This document shows, one piece after another, positions 31,105 through 40,769 of a stretch of 64,000 nucleotides of DNA. The notes below the pieces were generated by a model. It saw nothing but the letters and a program-made list of their open reading frames with translations, was not told where the DNA came from and ran no database searches. The stretch is from the NCBI GenBank assembly GCA_022592445.1, contig JABYQR010000075.1:62001-126000 (forward strand). Reading direction: 5' to 3'. A program made the translations under genes and the position numbers. The stretch is from Cytidiella melzeri. Its lineage: Eukaryota > Basidiomycota > Agaricomycetes > Polyporales > Irpicaceae. Positions within the stretch are counted from its first letter, which is position 1. Every line of letters begins with the position of its first letter.

Positions 31105-31833
31105 ATGTGTACCTTTATACTTTTACAAACGGTCATTTTCATTAGCGTAGTCCGTAGTGTACTTGTATACTTTCTCTATCTCTCTCTTGTTCTGCTTCGA
31201 GTCACGACCATCACGTTGCGCATTCTGACGAACTTTTATGACTTTTCTTTACTTAGTTTGCAACGTTGTACTCTGGCTTCATTAGCGTGTACGAATTCCG
31301 AATTGCACCTCTTTGACTCAGAGAACTTTTGTGACGTCGACAGTGTTGCAAGACCCTGTGAAACACAACCGTGCCCTAACCGCTATAGATATTCGTTTGA
31401 AGCAGATTTAAACGAAGTTTATAGAATTATTGCATTGGTAACACAGGACCGGTATCTTGAACCTTTTGAACATCAGAAAGAACTCATTAGAGGTTACATA
31501 GGATCTGTACCGCATCTTGACGTACCTGCTTTAGTTATTGCATACTTTCAAGACTTAGCAAATCGTCGAGAATCAGAACCACAGAACAACGAACCAGAAG
31601 TAGTAATAGATCAGGAACCATCAGAGATCATCACAGGCACAACTTACATTGGTGACACATCCAGTCAATCTCTAGATAAGAACTCAGATTCCGGAGAAAA
31701 TACCGAAGTCGAAGATCTTCTAGAAGAAACTTCTAAACAGACGTCATCACCTGTAATTGCACCTGTAGTACCTCATATCTCTGAAGTGTACATTCCGTAC
31801 TACGACTTGATCCTTGATTGCTTTTGGTTATAA
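31105..31833 (+). CDS. extra frame 2 of the copia element, overlaps Gag start
   Basis: 242 codons. The first ~50 residues are strongly hydrophobic (FILLQTVIFISVVRSVLVYF), so either a membrane anchor or untranslated leader that happens to be open. The rest is acidic and Ser/Thr rich, with EADLNEVYRIIALVTQDRYL and SVPHLDVPALVIAYFQDLAN. Its TAA (31831-31833) overlaps the Gag ATG (31833-31835) as TAATG, the arrangement used for stop-restart translation. Function unknown. Confidence 0.5.
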   Translation: MCTFILLQTVIFISVVRSVLVYFLYLSLVLLRVTTITLRILTNFYDFSLLSLQRCTLASLACTNSELHLFDSENFCDVDSVARPCETQPCPNRYRYSFEADLNEVYRIIALVTQDRYLEPFEHQKELIRGYIGSVPHLDVPALVIAYFQDLANRRESEPQNNEPEVVIDQEPSEIITGTTYIGDTSSQSLDKNSDSGENTEVEDLLEETSKQTSSPVIAPVVPHISEVYIPYYDLILDCFWL

Positions 31834-32234
31834 TGGCTGAACCAGGAAAGATTAGCGGTAGTCAAATGATCGTCTTTGACGGTTCAAACTACAAGAAATG
31901 GTCCACCGCTATGATTGGCTTGTTCAGATATTCAAACACTTGGTTAATCGTGAATGGAACCGAAACAAAACCTACCTTACCCGCAGCAGCTGCAACCAGT
32001 TCAGGTTCTGGTACGACTACTGCACCTCCTGACACTTCTGATGAGAAGAAGGAACTTAAGGATTGGGAAATTCGGAACCAACGCGCTTTAGCTTATTTCA
32101 ATATTTACCTTGACATTACTTTGCAATCCTATCTTGAAGGAGAGGATTTGGCCTCCGAAGTGTGGAAGAAATTGAAAACAGATTTGAAAGACATCAGTCT
32201 TAGCAAGCTCTGTTGCGTTCAGAAACCTACTTAG
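31833..32234 (+). CDS. copia Gag, N-terminal part
   Basis: Begins MAEPGKISGSQMIVFDGSNY and KKWSTAMIGLFRYSNTWLIV, the capsid signature of copia Gag (UBN2-like). Runs out of frame after KDISLSK; the continuing frame reads SSVAFRNLLSSTFDESKDM, so one extra or missing base near 32200 breaks the protein. Confidence 0.75.
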   Translation: MAEPGKISGSQMIVFDGSNYKKWSTAMIGLFRYSNTWLIVNGTETKPTLPAAAATSSGSGTTTAPPDTSDEKKELKDWEIRNQRALAYFNIYLDITLQSYLEGEDLASEVWKKLKTDLKDISLSKLCCVQKPT

Positions 32235-32259
32235 CTCAACTTTTGATGAGTCTAAGGAT

Positions 32260-35031
32260 ATGAACGTACAAATTCAAGGCTTCCGTACTAAGATTGGAGA
32301 TACCAAAGTTGCTGGGTTAGACCTTGATGATCAAATTAAAGTTCATATTCTTTTGTGGGCTTTACCAACGTCATATGAAACCGCCATTTCTGCATACATT
32401 GGCACTGTTGCAAAACCCGAAGAAATTAAGTTTGACACGCTCATCCCCAAGATACTTGCGGAAGAGTTACGTCGAAAGGGTTCAAACAGTGAAAATGCGA
32501 ATCGGATTACGCAGACCACGCGTTTACCGAAGGAAAAATGCAAGAAGTGTGGGCTTTCTAACCATACTACGAGTCAGCACTGGGATAAAGGGAAACCTAA
32601 CCAGAACAAGTCTCGCGGTAATGGAAATAATCAGCAAGGATCTTCTACCAACAACAAGCAGGGTAACAAGGAGAATAAAGGAAAGAAAGGAGGACAACGA
32701 AAGAAGTCCAAAGGCAAAGGCAAAGACAAAGCGACTGTAAATAATCTTCAAGTAGATACCAAACCTGTCTTCGAGCACGATAATGAAATCATCAACGTTT
32801 CTCTGTATTCCACGTGTGAGACTGAAAGCGTTGAATGGCTCATCGACAGTGGTGCTACTAGTCACATTACCAATGAAATTGACGACTTTATCTCGTATCA
32901 ACCAGCAACGGTAGCAGGTACATGCTCTGTAGCAGGTAAAGATATGACTGTCAAAATATTGGGAAAAGGAACGGTCGTACTTGACACGATCCTTGTGAAA
33001 GATAAAATACATCGCACAACTTTGAACAATGTCCTCTATATACCAGATGCGACTACAAGATTCTTTTCTCCTTCTAGAGCACTGCAACAAGGATGCACCA
33101 GCAGTGTTACATCGAAAGGATGGACAATTTATAATGAAGGAAAAGAGATTATAAATGGTCAACCTGATCATGCCGGACTTTATTGGATTAAAGGACGTCT
33201 AGTCAGGAAGATAGACTCAATTAATAAAGTTAGTCGTAATGATTATACGTTGTGGCATAATCGACTAGGACACCCAGGGAATAAGATTGTCGAAAATCTT
33301 CACAAAGGAACAAAGGGATTAAAAGAAAAGATTCCTATTCCATCGACAATTTCTCCTTGTCACGGATGTCAAGTTGGAAAAGGAAAGAGACAACCATTTC
33401 CACCATCTATGTCGAGAGCTACAGAAGTCCTTGAATTAACTCATTCCGATCTCATTGAATATTCTACAACTTCTATTGATGGTTACAAATACGGTATGAC
33501 TTGTCTTGATGATGCTTCTAGTCATGGGATGCTCTATTATCTCAAGCACAAAGATGAAGCGTTCACAAGATTCAAAGAATACAAGTCATGGGCCGAAAAC
33601 CAAACAGGAAAGAAGATGAAGAAGTTCAGATGTGATGGTGGAACAGAGTTCATTAATAATGAGTTCAAGGATTATCTGAAGGAACACGGAATAGAATTAC
33701 AAATGTCTGTACCGTATACTCCACAACAAAATGGTAGAGCTGAGCGATGGCAACAGACCATAAAATATAAAGCCGAAGCATTGCGTCAGCAAGCTGGGTT
33801 ATCAAATGGTTTCTGGAAGCTTACTTGCGAAGCAGCGGTATATTTAAATAACCGTCTACCTAATGTACGATTAAACTGGCAGACACCTATAGAGAGTTTT
33901 CTGGGTATAAAACCAGATATCTCAATGCTTCGTGTATTTGGATGTCGTGCATACGTCCATGTACCGATCAAGAGTCGTCAGAACAAGTTGTCACCAAAAG
34001 CAACTCCTATGATATTCGTTGGATATGAACCGGGTGTAAAGGGTTACCGGTTCTGGGATAAACAGCGAATCGTCATTGCTCGCGATGCAGTATTTGACGA
34101 GACTCATTTCCCGTATCGTAAAGATATTACTCCTTCCAAACAACCTTTAGTCGGCGATAACAGTGATAATAACACTGTTCCTCCACACGATAATTTTTCA
34201 CCTTTTGAAGAGAATGATGAACAAGGTCACCAAGATTCTGATGATGGAGATGATGATCATCCAGAGCACCAAGCACCTACTCATCCTTCTCGACAACAGC
34301 AGCAATTCCCTTCAGCTCCGGTTCTTGACAAAGAACCACAACCACAAATCAAACGAGGACCTAAGCCTAAACCACCTTTGCCACCACCTATCAACCAGAA
34401 CAAACGTTCAACTGCTGGAAAAAATCCTAAACTTTCCATGCGGCCGGTGGATATGCAGAAAGCTTTAGAAAAGCAAGTGGCTAAGGACAAAAAGGAAGAA
34501 CAAAATGAGCTTCGTTTGAGAGCTGAATGGAACTCGAGAACACGCGCGAGATCTCCGGTTGCAGGGCCATCCAGATTACGGATACCTTTGCGATCAGGAA
34601 CGTCATCACGTCAACCCTCGAGATCACCTTCCGTTGAACCGGGTCCAGAACATCAAACTCTATCAGGAGGCTTAACTGATGATGATGATTCTGCAGAAAT
34701 TGATGACGAGACTCTTAATTCAATTACTGCTTATTCAATCAATGAATATCCACAGACGTGGAAGCAGGCAATGAAAAGAGATGATCGGGATCAATGGTTT
34801 GCTGCTGCACAAGACGAAATTGATTCTCAAATGAAGAATAAAACTTGGACGCTTGTACGACGACCAGACGCATCACGCAAAATTGTGAAATGCAAATGGG
34901 TCTTCACCATAAATCTGATGGTCGATATAAAGCGCGTCTTGTTGCAAAAGGATTCACCCAAGTTGAAGGAATTGATTATCAAGAAACTTTCTCACCAGTC
35001 GCACGTTTTGAATCCATACGCATGCTACTAG
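32260..35031 (+). CDS. copia Gag C-terminus, protease, integrase and start of RT
   Basis: Continues Gag (MNVQIQGFRTKIGDTKVAGL) with a zinc knuckle CKKCGLSNHTTSQH, i.e. C-x2-C-x4-H-x4-H instead of the usual final Cys. Then a Lys-rich linker, the aspartic protease WLIDSGATSHITNE, the integrase zinc site (HNRLGHPG...CHGCQVGK) and core with Asp in LTHSDLIEY, FRCDGGTEFINNEF and PQQNGRAERWQQTI (D, D, E all kept), then a Pro/Gln-rich linker, and the start of RT (QTWKQAMKRDDRDQWFAAAQ). The frame changes after KIVKCKWVF near 34905, where one base appears to be missing. Confidence 0.85.
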   Translation: MNVQIQGFRTKIGDTKVAGLDLDDQIKVHILLWALPTSYETAISAYIGTVAKPEEIKFDTLIPKILAEELRRKGSNSENANRITQTTRLPKEKCKKCGLSNHTTSQHWDKGKPNQNKSRGNGNNQQGSSTNNKQGNKENKGKKGGQRKKSKGKGKDKATVNNLQVDTKPVFEHDNEIINVSLYSTCETESVEWLIDSGATSHITNEIDDFISYQPATVAGTCSVAGKDMTVKILGKGTVVLDTILVKDKIHRTTLNNVLYIPDATTRFFSPSRALQQGCTSSVTSKGWTIYNEGKEIINGQPDHAGLYWIKGRLVRKIDSINKVSRNDYTLWHNRLGHPGNKIVENLHKGTKGLKEKIPIPSTISPCHGCQVGKGKRQPFPPSMSRATEVLELTHSDLIEYSTTSIDGYKYGMTCLDDASSHGMLYYLKHKDEAFTRFKEYKSWAENQTGKKMKKFRCDGGTEFINNEFKDYLKEHGIELQMSVPYTPQQNGRAERWQQTIKYKAEALRQQAGLSNGFWKLTCEAAVYLNNRLPNVRLNWQTPIESFLGIKPDISMLRVFGCRAYVHVPIKSRQNKLSPKATPMIFVGYEPGVKGYRFWDKQRIVIARDAVFDETHFPYRKDITPSKQPLVGDNSDNNTVPPHDNFSPFEENDEQGHQDSDDGDDDHPEHQAPTHPSRQQQQFPSAPVLDKEPQPQIKRGPKPKPPLPPPINQNKRSTAGKNPKLSMRPVDMQKALEKQVAKDKKEEQNELRLRAEWNSRTRARSPVAGPSRLRIPLRSGTSSRQPSRSPSVEPGPEHQTLSGGLTDDDDSAEIDDETLNSITAYSINEYPQTWKQAMKRDDRDQWFAAAQDEIDSQMKNKTWTLVRRPDASRKIVKCKWVFTINLMVDIKRVLLQKDSPKLKELIIKKLSHQSHVLNPYACY

Positions 35032-36296
35032 CTATAGCTGCACTCGAAGATTGGGAAATCGAGGCATTGGATGTGAAAACAGCTTTCCTTTACGGCGAAC
35101 TGGATGAAGAAATCTATATGGAACAACCAGAAGGTTTCGTGGAGAAGGGAACGGAGAACCATGTTTGTTTGCTTAAGAAAGCCATTTATGGACTTAAACA
35201 AGCTTCACGAACATGGAATATCAAAATTCATAACACTCTGATAGAATTAGGCTTTGACCGGATTCATTCAGATGCTGGTGTTTACGTGTATCGGCAACAA
35301 GGGGGGAATTTAATTCTCATTCTATATGTTGACGATATATTTCCGATAGGAAATAGTAAACTTGCTATGTCTGCACTTAAGAAAAATCTTATGGATCGCT
35401 ATGAGATGCGTGACTTAGGAGAAGCTAAGCTTATTCTAGGCATGCGTGTGCAGAGAGATCGTAAAGCTAAAACGATTCTACTTGACCAAGAGTCGTATAT
35501 TCAAGAGGCTTTAAAACGATTTAATATGGCAAATGCTAATCCTGCTCGGACACCATTACCTTCAGGTGCTGTACTACAGAAGGCAGATTCTGACTACAAA
35601 GCAGATTCTGGTTTACTGAGACAGTATCAAGCGTTGATTGGCACGCTTATATATGTTATGATTGGTACTAGACCAGACATTTCATATGCAGTCATACGTC
35701 TTTCACAGTACATGTCAAATCCAACTGACCACCATTATAAATCAGCTAAATATATACTGAGATATTTGCTTGGAACGCAGTCCTATGCGATCAAGTATAA
35801 TGGATCAAGTAATGCTGGTATTATTGGTTATTCGGATGCAGACTGGGCTGAGAATAAAGACGACAGACATTCGACAACAGGATATGTATTTCTTTTGGCT
35901 GAAGGAGCAATTTCCTGGACTTCTAAGAAGCAGAAAACCGTTGCTCTATCATCAATGGAATCAGAATACATGGCCTTGTGCGAAACTTCCAAGCAATGTT
36001 ATTGGTTGCGCACCGTGCTCAAAGAATTGGATTTAAAACAGCAAGAGCCTACCATTCTATGCTGTGATAATCATGGTGCTATTTACTTCACCAAGAATCC
36101 AAAGATAGAGTCACGCTCAAAGCATATTGACATTCGATATCATTATGTTAGAGAGTTTGTCGAAAATAAGAATGCCGAACTATATGCTGTTCCAACTGAA
36201 GAACAGATTGCTGATATCATGACAAAGTCATTGGCATTTCAGAAGCAATCATACTTCAGTGGGAGATTAGGTCTAATTGATCTAAACACTCACTAA
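34845..36296 (+). CDS. copia reverse transcriptase and RNase H
   Basis: After the frame change: HHKSDGRYKARLVAKGFTQV, DYQETFSPVARFESIRMLLA, ALDVKTAFLYGELDEEIYM, the polymerase active site LILYVDDIFPIG (YVDD), and RNase H GYSDADWAENKDDRHSTTGY, SSMESEYMALCETSKQ and CCDNHGAIYF. The end IADIMTKSL and stop at 36294 are followed by the purine tract AAGTGGGAG and the 3' LTR. Confidence 0.88.
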   Translation: MDACTTTRRITQNCEMQMGLHHKSDGRYKARLVAKGFTQVEGIDYQETFSPVARFESIRMLLAIAALEDWEIEALDVKTAFLYGELDEEIYMEQPEGFVEKGTENHVCLLKKAIYGLKQASRTWNIKIHNTLIELGFDRIHSDAGVYVYRQQGGNLILILYVDDIFPIGNSKLAMSALKKNLMDRYEMRDLGEAKLILGMRVQRDRKAKTILLDQESYIQEALKRFNMANANPARTPLPSGAVLQKADSDYKADSGLLRQYQALIGTLIYVMIGTRPDISYAVIRLSQYMSNPTDHHYKSAKYILRYLLGTQSYAIKYNGSSNAGIIGYSDADWAENKDDRHSTTGYVFLLAEGAISWTSKKQKTVALSSMESEYMALCETSKQCYWLRTVLKELDLKQQEPTILCCDNHGAIYFTKNPKIESRSKHIDIRYHYVREFVENKNAELYAVPTEEQIADIMTKSLAFQKQSYFSGRLGLIDLNTH

Positions 36297-36315
36297 TGTA
36301 ACGGTTAAGTGGGAG

Positions 36316-36876
36316 TGTTAAAACTATATAATATAATAATATGATATGATATGTAGTTTCCCACGCCTTATTACAAGGACGCTTTAGGTAGCAGAGTTCC
36401 CACAGTCTTAGTATGGGAATTATGCAGCCGTATATGGAAACTCTAGTAGTAACCATCACATTAGCTGAGACGTACAGATATGGGTTGTAGTAGTACTATA
36501 CATATATGTACGCCTGTGTTCTAGTAGCATAGGAAATGACATGGAAAGCACATATGACTCCAGAGGATGCCTAAAGCATACATCTGAGGACAAGTACTAG
36601 CATGAGTCATTTACTCATTATGTACGCCTCTGGTACAAGTGCTGAGCCTAGTCATACAATGAGTCATGCATGAGTCATGCACTCATAGCATGAGTCATGC
36701 ATGAGTCATGCACTTAGTAGTACAGTAGAATAGCTGAAGAAGACATGTATAGTAGTCGCTTACATAAGTAGATACAGACATGTATATAAGCAGAGCTGCT
36801 GAAGCAGCAAGAATAATAAGACTCATCTTCGAAGCTTAACAGCCTCTACCCCTCGCACACATATTCCACTTTGTTA
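36316..36876 (+). repeat. copia 3' LTR
   Basis: 561 bp, about three differences from the 5' LTR. Preceded by the polypurine tract. Confidence 0.92.
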
Positions 36877-37114
36877 GAGTTGACAGAAACGTGAATATGA
36901 AGCGGCTGCATGCTTTTGTTAGACAAATTCATAAAGAAATACGAAACACACAAAGATGACTCACCACGTTCATTTGAGCGTGCTCAGGGGGTAGCAGCCC
37001 GTCAAACTCGATTGTAAAGCCAGCAACGTGGCCTGTTGCATTGGACTGAGTCTTGGTGTCGAGGTAGACAGATGAGTATGCACCTGAGGGCGAGATTTTC
37101 TGAAGTGGAAACAT

Positions 37115-37589
37115 GGCTCACAGATGCAACAGAGCAAACTGGCAAAACACGTCGAAATCTGCCAAGTACACAAGCGCTCAATCATGTGATCGTGTTAAGC
37201 GCTTTAGGTGCGAAGAGTAAATGGATATCACTTCAATCAGTCTTGATGCTTTTGACACAAATCTTGCACATAGCAATAGATATACCTGCATTCTACTTGT
37301 AGGAAATACCACTAGAGTCAAAAACAAAGCAACGTCGAGCTAGACCAGTTCTGAGTATTCAAGCGCTTGACTCTACATGTCACGATCACCTGATGCCAGA
37401 CGTGTCTTGTCACGATCTTCATCTTTGTCGTGCTTGGAACTTCGTCAAATTATTCTCTCTATGCCATGGCCTATCCTCGTGCTTGCAGAGTCACACTGGC
37501 AAGTCTTGGGCTCGATGATACAGGTATGTATACACTATCTGATGCCTGGCATAGCGCGACATTGATTACCATACATCATAGTATGGACT
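37115..37589. other. intergenic between divergent gene starts
   Basis: Upstream of both the minus-strand gene (start 37114) and the plus-strand transposon gene. No further feature seen. Confidence 0.35.
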
Positions 37590-39847
37590 CTACTACCGGG
37601 TGGCACTCGTGTGATCTGCACTCTGTGTCGCGACAACAATGGCGGTCAATTCACTATGGAACGCCGCTACGCACGTAATCATGAGCAAAGTGCAAGACAT
37701 AAGCGTCAAGTCCAAAGAAAGCACGTCCGGGAGACCCAGCATCAACGACTCACAACGCTATGCTCTCCTGGTGCGGTCTTGATCTCTGAGCCCAGTATAC
37801 CACTTACTACATCATTGTCAATTACAGAAGTTGAAGACACGAGCATGCAAACAGATGACCCGCTCTTGTTACTCTCGACGCCTAACGTATACACATTCAA
37901 CCGCGACCACACTCAACTTCTCGACGATGAACTCCTAGTCGAAGTTACTACAGATCACACAGAAAACCCCGTGCCACTTCAGGAACTCTGGGAGCTGCAG
38001 CAGCGTGAACAGGCGGTTGATTTGGTTGAAAGGGGTGACGACTGCATAGTCGATTGGTACGAGCAGTTGACCGAAAAACTCTCTAGCGGAGAATTGGTCA
38101 ACTATCAGATGGATGTTCCACATACAGAAGAGACCACAGATGACGACAACAGTGGAAATATTCCACTCAGTGATTACGGTACGTTGCGTTATGCAAGCTA
38201 CACATTGAGCTAACTGCGAACAGACGAAGTGGAGGCGAGCAATATGGAGGCGCATATCTCTCAGCACAATTCAACTTATCCTTGGCTGTCACTTTCAGTA
38301 AGTGGCATGAGCATTGTTGGTCACAAGTAGCTTACAAAGTATTAGATGTTCTTGACAGATGTTTTGTTCAGTTCACCGCGGCTCAGATTCTCGGAGGCAC
38401 AAAAGTTGGCTATATTGAACTGGGGAGTATCACTCAACGCACAGAGTGTACCAACAATGTATGGACTTAAGAAAACTCAAGAACAGGTTCGGAGACTCGT
38501 AGGAAATCCAACGCACAAGATCACGAGTGTCAACGGTAATATTTTCTACATGAACGACATTGCGCATGCAATAGCAAAGGTATGTTGTCCGTTGTCTTTA
38601 CTGGGAGCTATTTGCATGCGAACTAACTTATGTTACATTTGATAGGACTACGCAAATCCGTTAACCCGTTACGCAATGCAGGATTACCCTCAGAATGGCG
38701 AAGGTCGAATGTCTCAGATGTGGCATGGTGAAAAAATGGTCTTGGAGGCTCCGCCTGCACCAGCTGCTCGAGTTCGCAACCGAATATACTTTGTAGACGA
38801 GCTGGTTTACTGTACCGACAACAGCTACTTTATCCCAGAACGATTTGTTCTTGAAGCTTCACAACAGGGTGATTCGGACGTGCAGAACTCGTCTATAGAA
38901 GAGAAGCTAGTGGCTATTGGAAGAAAAGTGCGAAAAACAGAGGTAAAGCATTACGAGCATTCTATTCAGTGATTCTGACGGTTTTCTGATAGCGCGGCTT
39001 TGTTGTTGACGACACTCGGACACTCAAACACGTTTCAATGTTTGAGCGGTCCTTTGATCAACTTCAGACGTCACTATTGTCTGATCCAGCATTTGGGTTT
39101 GCAGGTATGTATTACTCACCGTTGAGCGAGCATTCAATTGATCATGATTCATGACTGGCAGATGGAAGCAGCAGCTCATACGCTGCCAAAATGCCAAATC
39201 CTCTACGAGCTAAAGCAAACGGCCGAATGGTGTACGCTGTCCTGATCATTGTTTTCATGGATGATGTATCGGGTAACGTTTCAAAGCAGTGGAATAAACA
39301 TATTGTTGTTTATGCATCAAATGGTAATCTTTCACGATAGATGATTGAGAAAGAGTTTTGTATACGCTTCGTCACTTCGTCTCCACATGCCTCACCAACG
39401 GAGCTCATGAGAGCTGTACGAGAATCAATAAGGTTCACATATATTTACTCTCTCGCACACGGTATAGGGCTGACAGCAATGCTTCTACTGTTTAGCATAG
39501 CTGCTGAGACGGGTGTCTCTGCGTGGGACTGCAGAGATGAAGAAGAGGTACTCCTGCTTCCACACGGCGGTTTCTTCGCAGGAGATAATCCAATGCAGGC
39601 GGAAGAATGCAGCCATGCGGGCTTGGTGTGTAACTTCTTGTGTCGCACCTGTGAAGTGGGCGGAACAAAAGCAATGAAGTCATCATTAGAAGGCTACCTT
39701 GCCTTGTTCGAAGTAAGCCCGCATTACTCTCTGATATTACAGCACAGCTTACATGAGTACTATGCAGTCCGGACGCATCAGAGCACCACAATGTACTGAA
39801 CAAGAAGTACGGAAACAAGCTGCGCTATCCATGCTATCTGGCTGTAC
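37590..39847 (+). pseudogene. CACTA/Plavaka-like transposon protein, 5' part
   Basis: Multi-exon gene of a transposon family frequent in Agaricomycetes. Starts with a zinc-finger-like block ICTLCRDNNGGQFTMERRYA and HEQSARHKRQVQ, then an acidic region, then SEAQKLAILNWGVSLNAQSV, NGNIFYMNDIAHAIAKDYAN, PLTRYAMQDYPQNGEGRMSQ, MWHGEKMVLEAP, RVRNRIYFVDELVYCTDNSY, FIPERFV, VLIIVFMDDVSGNVSKQWNK, MIEKEFCIRFVTSSPHASPT, VLLLPHGGFFAGDNPMQAEE, CSHAGLVCNFLCRTCEVGGT. Introns of 50-70 bases. An in-frame TAG at 39338-39340 precedes MIEKEF. The coding sequence is cut at 39847 by the gypsy insertion and resumes at 47495. Family name from memory of related proteins; assignment to the CACTA/Plavaka group is tentative. 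Confidence 0.65.
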
Positions 39848-40604
39848 TGACACGGAGACAGGGCTCGACGTGACAAACAGGGACACGATGTGGATGACGA
39901 CGAGGAGGTGGTGGCAGGCGTGAAGCACAATGCGTTCACCAGCTATCAAACTTATTCAGAAATCTAGCCCAGTAAAGACCAAGTTAGTATTGGGTACTAC
40001 CAGCTATGTAGTACAGAGGGGGTTTGCTTACCTAGCCCAGTAAAGACCAAGAGGTCGAGATGGGGGCTAGGAGCGTACATGTAGCAGTATATATAGACTT
40101 CAGGGACCTGCGCACAGACCATGTTGAGGGCAGGCTTTGCAAGAAGCCGTGTGAACGAAGAACAAAAGAACTACCTAAAGGAGAACAATAGCTATTGTCT
40201 AGACCTTGCCAAGAACTCTACTCGTGAGAGAATCTATCTAAAAGGAGACCAACTATTGTATTCCATTCCCACACCTGTGAGAACATCCTTCCATAAAGAG
40301 AACAATAGGGAAAGAACAATAAGGAGCCCATGTGAACGGTATCTATGACGTCAAACCCTAGCTATGGGCTGAGCCATGTGGTTGTAGCCATGTGGTCTTA
40401 CTTAAGCTAAGTCACATGCCAGTGTGACGTAGTAGCAAGTAATGTGACCGTGTGGAGCGTCTAAGCCACGTGATACGGGCGCTTAATAGACGTGCAAAGG
40501 AGTTTATGCAGAGAGAATTGAAACTAGGTTGTAGCCCGGAGTTTTACAGATAAAAACAAGAGGTAAATTGCGAAAATTAAGGGCTAGTCAGGCCATCCAT
40601 GACA
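39848..40604 (-). repeat. gypsy 3' LTR
   Basis: 757 bp, identical by eye to 46733-47489. Includes a second copy of the ~75-codon open stretch seen in the other LTR; that stretch is not taken as a gene. Confidence 0.95.
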
Positions 40605-40769
40605 TTACCCCCCTCCTAAAATCGAGCGTCCTCGCGAAGCATCACTGTGCTGTGGTGATAGAGGTCTTCTACCCGTCTACAGGGATTCAGCAGAATTGCC
40701 CCGATTGTCTAGTCAGAAGGATGCTAGGAAGTTTCTCCCCTTCTGGTGTCGTTGACTCGACGTTACCCG

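Larger units (their letters stand above)
28283..36876 (+). mobile_element. Ty1/copia LTR retrotransposon, 8.6 kb, full length
   Basis: Two 561-bp LTRs, 28283-28843 and 36316-36876, differ at only about three positions. Order inside is leader, two extra frames, Gag, protease, integrase, reverse transcriptase, RNase H, i.e. the copia order. LTRs start TGTTAAAAC and end TTTGTTA. Flanks are GAGTC (28278-28282) and GAGTT (36877-36881), a 5-base target duplication with one transition. Two one-base frameshifts (near 32200 and 34910) make this copy probably unable to move by itself. Confidence 0.92.
27681..37114 (-). pseudogene. unidentified small gene interrupted by a copia element
   Basis: Start ATG at 37114: MFPLQKISPSGAYSSVYLDT and FTIEFDGLLPPEHAQMNV (exon 36965-37114). 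After an intron (36906-36964), exon 2 begins PLHIHVSVN and is cut by the copia insertion; it resumes at 28282 with SKFARYVQPVIKFTTTAIEH down to 28187. An intron (28137-28186) leads to exon 3, 28136-27681: ESQGGQLEYPITFMPLPRNF, HPQWQWGLELFWISFVAAYP and a stop after QLGLFYNPLSLI. Counting the 5-base target copy once, the frame across the insertion is intact, so it was a working ~270-residue reading frame before the insertion. No family recognised; the acidic C-terminal third looks disordered. It may belong to a neighbouring transposon rather than the host. Confidence 0.6.

Noticed and set aside
40121..40348. 75-codon open frame present identically at 40121 and 47006
   Set aside because: It is inside the gypsy LTRs; the identity simply reflects the two LTR copies and there is no coding signature.
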